A stretch of DNA of 24,332 nt, taken from assembly GCA_964495575.1 (NCBI GenBank), contig CAZBVS010000010.1, positions 1 through 24,332 of the forward strand. The letters are read 5' to 3'. The position numbers and the translations under genes are program-made. Positions 1 through 6,818 of the stretch are shown one piece after another. Within the stretch, counting starts at the first letter, position 1. Every line of letters begins with the position of its first letter. Source of the stretch: DATGCT01 sp964495575 (GTDB lineage Bacteria > Patescibacteriota > Minisyncoccia > UBA6257 > GWB1-50-10). The notes beneath the pieces are model-generated. The model was not told the DNA's origin, made no database searches, and was given only the letters and a program-made list of their open reading frames with translations.

Positions 1-536
1 GTCTAACTCTTAACCCTATCAAGCACCTTTATTTATTTGGTTCTCTGATTGTTCCTGCATTTTTAGTTATCTCCGGATCTCCTTTTGTTATCGGCTGGGC
101 TAAACCTGTACCTTACAACCCTAATCAATTAGTGAAGGATAAAAAGTATGGTCCCTTAAAAGTAGCATTGGCAGGCCCTTTATCAAACTTTGTTATTGCT
201 ACTATTTTTGGGGTTGTTTTAAGATTTCTTCATCCTTTCCTGCCGGAAATGATGGTCTTTGGTTTTGCGTTGATCGTGTTTATAAACATATTATTGGGAG
301 TATTTAATCTTATTCCTATTCCTCCTCTTGATGGTTCTAAAATTTTGATGACCTTCTTACCTCCTAAGCAGGCTATGGCCTTTCAAAGGGTAGGAATTAT
401 CGGAATTTTCTTGGTTTTCTTGTTGATATCCTTGTTTGGAAATGTTCTCTTTGGTATAGTAAGTGAGATATTCCAGTTTATTTCTGGACCTGAAGTATGG
501 AGAATGTTATTCTCAATATTAAGTGGAGGAGCTTAA
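1..536 (+). CDS. Site-2 protease-type (M50) membrane metalloprotease, 3' part
   Basis: The open frame is already running at base 3, so the 5' part, including the HExxH zinc site expected for the family, lies outside the window. Visible features are a hydrophobic segment following 'LTLNPIKHLYLFGSL', then the 'GWAKPVPYNP' and 'ALAGPLSN' motifs typical of the short M50 subfamily without a PDZ domain. Next comes 'FNLIPIPPLDGSKIL' (about bases 303-347), whose LDG aspartate is the expected third zinc ligand. Two further hydrophobic stretches follow before the TAA stop. The family cleaves substrates within the membrane; the substrate here is unknown. A GTG at 132 is internal to the conserved domain and is not a credible start. 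A second, different M50 protease (RseP-like) lies at 19838. Family assignment is confident. Confidence 0.88.
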   Translation, partial: LTLNPIKHLYLFGSLIVPAFLVISGSPFVIGWAKPVPYNPNQLVKDKKYGPLKVALAGPLSNFVIATIFGVVLRFLHPFLPEMMVFGFALIVFINILLGVFNLIPIPPLDGSKILMTFLPPKQAMAFQRVGIIGIFLVFLLISLFGNVLFGIVSEIFQFISGPEVWRMLFSILSGGA

Positions 537-542
537 AATATG

Positions 543-571
543 TTGACAAAATAGAGTTCTTTCCCTAAACT
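543..571 (+). promoter_or_regulatory. Predicted sigma70-type promoter of the str operon
   Basis: A perfect -35 box TTGACA (543-548) is followed by a 17-base spacer and a -10-like TAAACT (566-571, four of six consensus bases). The rpsL ATG is at 583, so transcription would start only about five bases upstream of it. No Shine-Dalgarno sequence is present. Predicted from consensus matching only. Confidence 0.6.
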
Positions 572-582
572 CAAAAAACGTT

Positions 583-996
583 ATGCCTACAATTAATCAA
601 TTAGTAAGAAAAGGTAGAGAAAAGAAGCCGAAGAAACCTACAACTCCGGCTTTGGATACGTATTTCAACTACCAGAAAAATAAGCCAGTTCATTCACCGG
701 CTCCTTTTAAGAGAGGTGTTTGTACTAAAGTTTTCACTACCACCCCTAAGAAACCTAACTCTGCTTTGAGAAAGGTAGCTAGGGTTCGACTTACTAACGG
801 AATTGAGGTTACTGCTTATATCCCTGGAGAAGGGCACAGCCTTCAAGAGCACTCTGTTGTTCTTATAAGAGGTGGTCGAGTTAAAGACCTTCCTGGAGTT
901 CGTTACACAATTGTTCGAGGAGCTCTTGATTCAGAGGGTGTAAAAGATAGGAAGCAGAAGAGATCAAAGTATGGTACAAAAAAACCAAGAGAATAA
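583..996 (+). CDS. rpsL: 30S ribosomal protein S12
   Basis: S12 sits at the decoding centre of the small subunit. The conserved core is intact: 'TTTPKKPNSALRK' (K56 aligns with E. coli K42), 'GEGHSLQEHSVVLIRGGRVKDLPGVRY' (K101 and D102 align with K87 and D88; the Asp is the RimO methylthiolation site in E. coli), and the 'VKDRKQKRSKYGTKKPRE' tail. At 137 residues it is about 13 longer than E. coli S12. The extra residues lie around 20-42, between the basic N-terminal tail and the 'KRGVCTKV' strand. The streptomycin-contact lysines are wild type. It is first in rpsL-rpsG-fusA, with an ATG start, no Shine-Dalgarno and a promoter immediately upstream. Confidence 0.98.
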   Translation: MPTINQLVRKGREKKPKKPTTPALDTYFNYQKNKPVHSPAPFKRGVCTKVFTTTPKKPNSALRKVARVRLTNGIEVTAYIPGEGHSLQEHSVVLIRGGRVKDLPGVRYTIVRGALDSEGVKDRKQKRSKYGTKKPRE

Positions 997-1003
997 ATAA
1001 TTC

Positions 1004-1474
1004 ATGAGAAAGTCTACTTATTACAAAAAAAGAGAGCATGATCCTGACCATAAATATGGACGGGTTAGTATTTCAAGATTTATAAACTACCTTATGAAAG
1101 GTGGAGAGAAGAATGTTGCTCAAAAAGCTTTTTATAACGCAATGGATAAAATAGAAGATAATCTTGATCAAAAACCTGAAGAGGTTTTTGAGAAAGCTTT
1201 AAACAATGCATCTCCTCGAAAGGAGGTTGTTTCTCGAAGGATTGGTGGAGCTAATTATCAAATTCCTCGAGATGTCAGGCCAGACAGAAAATTTTATCTT
1301 GCCTGTAAATGGATTATAGATTCAGCAAGATCAAAGTCTGGTTCTCCATTACATCAAAATCTAGCTGATGAAATAATTGCTGCGTACAATAACGAAGGAG
1401 CAGCTATAAAGAAAAAACAAGAAATGCACCGAATGGCTGAGGCCAACCGTGCGTTCGCTTCATTTTTAAGATAA
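1004..1474 (+). CDS. rpsG: 30S ribosomal protein S7
   Basis: S7 is a primary 16S rRNA 3'-domain binder that nucleates assembly of the head. The 156-residue length is normal. Recognisable blocks are the basic N-terminal arm, 'FINYLMKGGEKNVAQ', 'SRRIGGANYQIPRDVRP' (the canonical 'RRVGG.TYQVP.EVRP' block) and the C-terminal 'KKKQEMHRMAEANRAFA'. It follows rpsL by seven bases and precedes fusA by 13, so the three are almost certainly cotranscribed. The upstream bases are AT-only around the ATG, without a Shine-Dalgarno sequence. Confidence 0.98.
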   Translation: MRKSTYYKKREHDPDHKYGRVSISRFINYLMKGGEKNVAQKAFYNAMDKIEDNLDQKPEEVFEKALNNASPRKEVVSRRIGGANYQIPRDVRPDRKFYLACKWIIDSARSKSGSPLHQNLADEIIAAYNNEGAAIKKKQEMHRMAEANRAFASFLR

Positions 1475-1487
1475 ATAATTAAATAAC

Positions 1488-3614
1488 ATGCCAAGACAAT
1501 ACCCAATAGAAAAGGTTAGGGACATAGGAATAATTGCTCATATTGATGCCGGTAAAACTACAGTTACCGAGCGGATTCTTTTTTATACCGGTATCTCTCA
1601 TAAAATAGGAGAGGTTCATGAAGGAGAGGCTATCATGGACTGGATGGAACAGGAAAGAGAAAGAGGTATTACTATTACCTCCGCCGCTACAACCTGTTTT
1701 TGGATTCCAACATATGAAAGTAAAGGAGTAGAAGATGATGAAGAAATGAAAGAATTAAAAGATAAGTACGAACACCGAATAAACATTATTGACACTCCAG
1801 GCCACATTGACTTTACCGTTGAGGTTCAGCGTTCTCTTCGTGTTCTAGACGGAGCTGTGGCTATTTTTGATGGGGTTGCCGGTGTAGAACCTCAGTCAGA
1901 AACAAACTGGCATTACGCTGACGATTATAACGTTCCAAGGATTTGTTTCATTAACAAAATGGACAGAACAGGAGCTAATTTTTCAAAAAGTTTTCAATCA
2001 ATAAAAGAAAGATTAACCTCAGACGCAATCCCTATTCAGTTACCAATCGGAGCTGAAAGCGATTTTAAAGGGGTAATAGACTTAGTTGCTAACAAGGCCT
2101 ATGAGTTTGAAGGTGATCATGGTGAAAAAATAAAAGAAATTGATATCCCTGAAGATAAAAAAGAGGAAGTTAAGGAGGCTCGAAAAGAATTAATTGAGAA
2201 AGTGGCTGAGTCTGACGAAGAACTTCTTGAAAAGTACTTGGAAGAAAAAGAAATTACCGTTGAAGAATTAAGAGAAGCTTTGCGTAAAGCAGTAATCAAT
2301 ATTGATGCCATTCCTGTTATGTGCGGTAGTGCCCTGAAGAACAAAGGGGTCCAGCCATTACTTGACGCTATTATCGATTATCTACCAGCTCCTACAGATC
2401 TTCCTCCAATAGAAGGAATTAATCTTGATCATGAAGAAGAGGAGAGGCACCCTGAAGACGATGAACCAGTTGCTGCTCTTGCCTTTAAACTTGCTTCTGA
2501 TCCTTATGTTGGTAATCTAACTTATTTCCGCCTTTATTCCGGGACTATCAAAAAAGGAAGTTACCTTTTAAACCCTGGAGAAGACAAAAAAGAAAGAATA
2601 GGAAGAATTTTAAGAATGCATGCTAATCACCGGGAGGAGGTAGATGAGATATACGCTGGTGATCTTGGCGCTATTGTAGGTTTGAAGGGTACTACCACAG
2701 GTGACACTCTTTGTGATCCTGATCACCCGATTATCCTTGAAAATATATCATTCCCTGACCCTGTTATCTCTGTTCGTATTGAACCTAAAACAAAAGCTGA
2801 TCAAGAAAAGATGGGAGTTGCTCTTAGAAAACTAGGAGATGAAGACCCAACCTTCCAAGTTAGCGCTGACGCTGACACCGGAGAAACAATTATTGCCGGG
2901 ATGGGTGAGTTACACCTTGAGGTCATTGTCAGTCGTCTTAAACGAGAGTTTGGTGTAGAAACTGAGATGGGACGCCCTCAGGTAGCTTATCGAGAAACTA
3001 TCAAAGGTTCCGCTGAGGCTGAAGGAAAGTATATTCGTCAGTCTGGTGGTCGTGGTCAGTATGGACACGTTCTTATTAAACTCGAAAAACTTGATAGAGG
3101 TGAAGGGTTTGAGTTTGTTGATGAGATAAAAGGAGGGTCCATTCCTCAAGAGTTCATTCCTGCTGTTGAAAAAGGAATTAAAGAAGCTATGAGCAAAGGA
3201 ATCTACGCTGGTTATCCAATAACTGATTGTAAGGTTACCCTGTATGATGGTTCTTTCCACGAAGTTGATTCTTCTGATAACGCTTTCAAGGTTGCTGGAT
3301 CAATGGCTTTTCAGGATGCTGCCAAGAAAGCTGGTCTTGCTTTGCTTGAGCCTGTAATGAAAGTTCAGATTATTGCTCCTGATGAATACCTTGGTGATGT
3401 AACCGGTGATCTAAACTCTAAAAGAGGTCAGATACAGTCAATGGAGGAAAGAGACAGAGTTAGAGAGATTAACGCTCTTGTTCCTCTCTCTGAACTTTTT
3501 GGTTACTCCACCCAACTACGTTCAATGACTCAAGGAAGAGGCTCGTTCAATATGGAGTTTGCTCATTACGACATCGTACCGGACAATGTTGCTCAGGAAT
3601 TAGTAGGAGATTAA
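1488..3614 (+). CDS. fusA: Translation elongation factor G
   Basis: EF-G is the GTPase that drives ribosomal translocation and, with RRF (frr at 19275), ribosome recycling. The 708 residues cover the full five-domain protein. G motifs are 'AHIDAGKTT' (17-25), 'RGITIT' (59-64), 'DTPGH' (102-106) and 'NKMD' (156-159). Domain II follows 'DYLPAPTDLPPIEG', domain IV begins near 'QVAYRETIKG' with 'QSGGRGQYGHV', and domain V ends with 'LSELFGYSTQLRSMTQGRGSF'. Between switch I and DTPGH there is an acidic/basic insertion around residues 76-95 that lengthens this part of the G domain by roughly a dozen residues relative to E. coli. It closes the str operon; tuf, which often follows, is absent. Confidence 0.98.
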   Translation: MPRQYPIEKVRDIGIIAHIDAGKTTVTERILFYTGISHKIGEVHEGEAIMDWMEQERERGITITSAATTCFWIPTYESKGVEDDEEMKELKDKYEHRINIIDTPGHIDFTVEVQRSLRVLDGAVAIFDGVAGVEPQSETNWHYADDYNVPRICFINKMDRTGANFSKSFQSIKERLTSDAIPIQLPIGAESDFKGVIDLVANKAYEFEGDHGEKIKEIDIPEDKKEEVKEARKELIEKVAESDEELLEKYLEEKEITVEELREALRKAVINIDAIPVMCGSALKNKGVQPLLDAIIDYLPAPTDLPPIEGINLDHEEEERHPEDDEPVAALAFKLASDPYVGNLTYFRLYSGTIKKGSYLLNPGEDKKERIGRILRMHANHREEVDEIYAGDLGAIVGLKGTTTGDTLCDPDHPIILENISFPDPVISVRIEPKTKADQEKMGVALRKLGDEDPTFQVSADADTGETIIAGMGELHLEVIVSRLKREFGVETEMGRPQVAYRETIKGSAEAEGKYIRQSGGRGQYGHVLIKLEKLDRGEGFEFVDEIKGGSIPQEFIPAVEKGIKEAMSKGIYAGYPITDCKVTLYDGSFHEVDSSDNAFKVAGSMAFQDAAKKAGLALLEPVMKVQIIAPDEYLGDVTGDLNSKRGQIQSMEERDRVREINALVPLSELFGYSTQLRSMTQGRGSFNMEFAHYDIVPDNVAQELVGD

Positions 3615-3636
3615 TCTTTTAAAAAAGATTTAAATG

Positions 3637-3662
3637 AAGAGGCGCTTGGCGCCTCTTTTTTA
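3637..3662 (+). terminator. Rho-independent terminator after fusA
   Basis: A perfect nine-base-pair stem (3637-3645 with 3649-3657, GC-rich core GAGGCGC/GCGCCTC) has a TTG loop and runs directly into a T tract. A second, AT-only inverted repeat (3613-3630) overlaps the fusA stop. The dnaG promoter starts nine bases downstream. Confidence 0.85.
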
Positions 3663-3670
3663 TTATTTTG

Positions 3671-3699
3671 TTGATTTAGTTTTTCTTGAGCAGTAAACT
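3671..3699 (+). promoter_or_regulatory. Predicted promoter of dnaG
   Basis: TTGATT (3671-3676) is separated by 17 bases from TAAACT (3694-3699), the same -10-like hexamer seen before rpsL. The dnaG ATG at 3707 lies seven bases beyond the -10, so the transcript would begin at or next to the start codon. Consensus match only. Confidence 0.5.
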
Positions 3700-3706
3700 A
3701 TAAATA

Positions 3707-5401
3707 ATGAAAGATACTGAAAAAATTAAAGACAAGATTGATATTGTAGATTTTATTAAGTCTTATGTTGACCTAACCAAAACAGGAAAAAACTTTAAAG
3801 GCTTATGTCCGTTTCATAAAGAAACAGACGCTTCTTTTATTGTTTCTCCAGAGCGTCAAAGTTGGCACTGCTTTGGTTGCGGAGAAGGTGGTGACGTGAT
3901 TAAGTTTGTCATGCTTTATGAAAACTATGACTTTTCAGAAGCTTTGCAATTTTTGGCTGAAAAAACAGGGGTTACCTTAAGCAAAACAGGAGGGCGAGAG
4001 AAAAAGAAACTTGATAAGTTATACAACATAAACAAAGAAGCGGAAAAGTTTTTCTTTAAAAAGCTTGTTAAAAATAAAAAAGCTTTACAGTACCTTAAAG
4101 AAAGAGGTTTAACCGGAGACACAATCAAGGAGTTTAAACTAGGCTATTCCCCAGGCGGAGACAGTTTAGTAGTCTACCTTTTGGATAAAGGGTATAAAAT
4201 AAACAACATTGTTAAAGCTGGCCTTGGTTTTAAAAACAAAAGTGGGTTGCATAAAGATCGTTTTGCGGGCCGCATTATGTTCCCTCTTCAAAATAGATTA
4301 GATAAAACAGTTGGGTTTTCAGGTAGGATTCTTAACCGAAAATCTGATGATGTTCCTAAGTACGTTAACACCCCACAAACTCCTGTGTATAACAAATCCA
4401 AACTTCTTTACGGCCTGAACAAATCAAAAACTCACATTGCTGATTCAAAGGAAGCTTTTCTAGTAGAAGGACAGATGGATGTTCTAATGAGTTGGCAGTC
4501 CGGGATCAAGAATGTCGTTGCTGTTTCAGGAACCTCCCTTACTACCCAGCATTTAATTAACCTAAAGAGATTAGCTGATAAAATATTGGTTAGTTTTGAT
4601 AATGACAGCGGAGGTCTCCGAGCCCTGGAAAGAGCCATTGATCTTTTGGGTAAGTTTGATTTTCATGTAAAAGCAGTTGATCTTGGTGAATATGATGATC
4701 CTGCTGAAGCTTGTCAGGAAAACCCTGAATTTTTGAAAAAATCAATAAAGAACGCTAAACCAGCTATGACTCTTCTTTTCAAATCAAATTTTGAAGATAA
4801 GGATCTAGACATGGTAGAGAAAAAAAAGACAACAAGAAAAATGTTGAAAAAGATAAAAAACCTTCAAAGCTCTATAGATCAAGACACCTGGCTTAAAGAA
4901 CTCTCAAAATACTCTGGCATATCAGAAACTTCTCTTAGGATAGAACTGGAAGACATAGAGGAATCACGTTCTTATAACGATAAAAAAGAGGAGACTAAAG
5001 ATCTTACCTCAGAAGAGAGAATTGACCTTATCTGCCAGCGTCTTCTAGTGTTAAGCTTTACTAACGACAATTTTTTCTCTATAGTAAAGAAGAACATCCA
5101 GTTATTTCCTGATAAATACCAGGAACTCATCAAGCAGCCTACCGAGGAACAAGCGGGATATTTAGAAATGAAATCTACGTACGAAACGGATAAAATGAAG
5201 AAAGATGAGGTTGAAAAAGAAATAAAAGATCTTTTAAAACATTTGGAAATAGAGAACCTTAAAAGAAAGCAACTTAATTTGAAAGAAAAGATGAGAAAAA
5301 TTGATGATAAGGATTCAAAAAAATCAGATATTCTAGATAAGTTTCAAAAGATTGCTCGTAAGATTGACAAACTTCGTCAAAAAAGTGTTTACGACAATTA
5401 A
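3707..5401 (+). CDS. dnaG: DNA primase DnaG
   Basis: DnaG synthesises RNA primers for replication. The N-terminal CHC2 zinc finger uses C34, H37, C55 and C58 ('CPFH' and 'CFGCG'). The catalytic core has 'SGRILN' near residue 205 and a TOPRIM fold with the catalytic Glu in 'LVEGQMDVL' (E254) and the acidic pair in 'SFDNDSGG' (D298, D300); the usual form of that motif is DGD. Residues from about 430 to 564 are charged and helical, occupying the place of the DnaB-interacting C-terminal domain, but I cannot recognise that domain by eye. At 564 residues it is close to the family norm. It is followed by rpoD, echoing the dnaG-rpoD order of other bacteria, but rpsU is missing upstream. Confidence 0.96.
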   Translation: MKDTEKIKDKIDIVDFIKSYVDLTKTGKNFKGLCPFHKETDASFIVSPERQSWHCFGCGEGGDVIKFVMLYENYDFSEALQFLAEKTGVTLSKTGGREKKKLDKLYNINKEAEKFFFKKLVKNKKALQYLKERGLTGDTIKEFKLGYSPGGDSLVVYLLDKGYKINNIVKAGLGFKNKSGLHKDRFAGRIMFPLQNRLDKTVGFSGRILNRKSDDVPKYVNTPQTPVYNKSKLLYGLNKSKTHIADSKEAFLVEGQMDVLMSWQSGIKNVVAVSGTSLTTQHLINLKRLADKILVSFDNDSGGLRALERAIDLLGKFDFHVKAVDLGEYDDPAEACQENPEFLKKSIKNAKPAMTLLFKSNFEDKDLDMVEKKKTTRKMLKKIKNLQSSIDQDTWLKELSKYSGISETSLRIELEDIEESRSYNDKKEETKDLTSEERIDLICQRLLVLSFTNDNFFSIVKKNIQLFPDKYQELIKQPTEEQAGYLEMKSTYETDKMKKDEVEKEIKDLLKHLEIENLKRKQLNLKEKMRKIDDKDSKKSDILDKFQKIARKIDKLRQKSVYDN

Positions 5402-5432
5402 AAAAATATTTTATAAATCATAAAAAAGGATT

Positions 5433-5466
5433 TAAAACCGCCTCTAACGCGGGGTTTTTGGTTTTT
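5433..5466 (+). terminator. Possible weak terminator between dnaG and rpoD
   Basis: A short imperfect hairpin (arms AAAACCGC and GCGGGGTTTT, with unpaired G residues) is followed by T-rich sequence up to 5466. It may attenuate rather than end transcription, because I found no convincing separate promoter for rpoD in the remaining 25 bases. Confidence 0.45.
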
Positions 5467-5491
5467 GTTAATTTAATTAACTTCATAAAAC

Positions 5492-6817
5492 ATGGCTAAA
5501 AAGAAAAAAAATAAAAAGAAAAAAAGAAGAAAGAGATGTCCGGTGTGTAATAAGCTTTTCTATAATCTTCCAGCTCATATGAGGGTTCATTCAGATGATG
5601 AAATAGAGAAAGCTAAAAAAGAAAAAGAGAAAAAGAAAAAATCAAAGAATAAAAAGCATATCTGCACAAAATGTGGTTTTGAAGCTAAAAGTGAGATGGG
5701 TCTTAAACGTCACATTACTCAGCAACACAAGCTAAGCGAAGATAAAAAAGAAAAGCTTGAGAAAAACCTTAAAAAACTTATCAGACAAGGTCAGGATAGA
5801 GGTTTTGTAACTGACGCTGAGATTTTAAATTACTTTCCAAGAATTGAGGAGGATATCTCCTTTTTAGAAAGAGTATTTGATAAATTAGAGGAAGAAGGTT
5901 TGCGGGTGTCTCACCACTCTCCTTTATTGTACGATCCTCGAGAAGAGGTAAGTGCTGATGAGTTGAAAAAAGCCAGTAGTCGTCGAGGGATGCCGGACGT
6001 AGTCCAGATGTACTTAAAAGAGATTGGGAGAACTGCTCTTCTTACCAAAAAAGAAGAAAAGGAATTAGCTAAAAGAATTGAACGTGGTGATGAAGAGGCT
6101 CGTAAAAAGTTAGTTCAGGCTAACCTTCGATTGGTAGTTTCTATTGCTAAAAGATATGTAAACCGAAGCCCTCATCTTTCCATTCTTGATTTAATTCAAG
6201 AAGGTAACATAGGGTTAGCCCGGGCTGTAGAAAAATTTGATTATACAAAAGGTTTTAAATTCTCAACCTACGCTACCTGGTGGATTCGTCAAGCGGTAAC
6301 CAGAGCTCTAGCCGATTATTCCCGAACCATTCGTATCCCTGTTCACATGGTTGAAACAATTACCAAGTACACTCAGAAAAAAAGACAACTCATGCAGGAG
6401 CTTGGTCGGGAACCACTCCCTGAAGAAATTGCTCCTGAGATGGAGATTTCTCCAGAAAAAGTTAGATATATTCAGAAGATCTCTCAAGAAGTTATCTCTC
6501 TTGAAAAACCAATTGGTGATGATAGTGAAGATTCAACTCTTTCTGATCTTATTCCTGATGAAGAAGCTGATTCCCCTCATGAAAAAGCAAATCGCACTCT
6601 CCTCAAAGAACAGATTAAAGAGGTCTTAACTGATCTAACGGACAGAGAACAAAAAATACTTTCTATGCGATTTGGTTTGAAAGATAACATTACCCATACC
6701 TTAGAAGAAGTAGGGAAGGTGTTTGGAGTTACCCGAGAACGTATTCGTCAGATTGAAGCTAAAGCATTAGAGAAAATAAGGAAGCATAAGGAAGTTGAAA
6801 AACTAAGAGCATATTAA
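5492..6817 (+). CDS. rpoD: Primary sigma factor RpoD with two N-terminal C2H2 zinc fingers
   Basis: This is a sigma70-family housekeeping factor that directs RNA polymerase to promoters. After a lysine-rich tail (2-15), finger 1 has C16, C19, H29, H33. A Lys/Glu linker leads to finger 2 with C58, C61, H74, H79. Residues about 84-140 ('GQDRGFVTDAEI') resemble region 1.1. Region 1.2 follows ('VVQMYLKEIGR'), then region 2 ('NLRLVVSIAKRY', 'IQEGNIGLARAVEKFD', 'FSTYATWWIRQAV', 'RTIRIPVH'), region 3, and region 4 with the -35 helix-turn-helix 'LEEVGKVFGVTRERIRQIE'. All core sigma regions are intact. The fingers are not part of canonical RpoD, and finger 2 matches the C-terminal finger of RpoA in this window. 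One base separates the stop from alaS. Sigma assignment is certain; finger function is unknown. Confidence 0.97.
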   Translation: MAKKKKNKKKKRRKRCPVCNKLFYNLPAHMRVHSDDEIEKAKKEKEKKKKSKNKKHICTKCGFEAKSEMGLKRHITQQHKLSEDKKEKLEKNLKKLIRQGQDRGFVTDAEILNYFPRIEEDISFLERVFDKLEEEGLRVSHHSPLLYDPREEVSADELKKASSRRGMPDVVQMYLKEIGRTALLTKKEEKELAKRIERGDEEARKKLVQANLRLVVSIAKRYVNRSPHLSILDLIQEGNIGLARAVEKFDYTKGFKFSTYATWWIRQAVTRALADYSRTIRIPVHMVETITKYTQKKRQLMQELGREPLPEEIAPEMEISPEKVRYIQKISQEVISLEKPIGDDSEDSTLSDLIPDEEADSPHEKANRTLLKEQIKEVLTDLTDREQKILSMRFGLKDNITHTLEEVGKVFGVTRERIRQIEAKALEKIRKHKEVEKLRAY

Positions 6818-6818
6818 A

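Noticed and set aside
132..134. GTG as the start of the first protein
   Set aside because: Conserved M50 sequence continues upstream in the same frame to the window edge, so the gene is truncated by the window.
2910..3260. 116-codon minus-strand frame inside fusA
   Set aside because: It is wholly inside a conserved EF-G domain with no promoter or domain of its own; a shadow frame.
5467..5481. Palindrome GTTAAT-TTA-ATTAAC before rpoD as an operator
   Set aside because: Short and AT-only, easily expected by chance in this sequence; no second copy seen near other genes.
6351..6629. 92-codon plus-strand frame inside rpoD
   Set aside because: It lies fully within sigma regions 3-4, is highly basic low-complexity, and has no start context.
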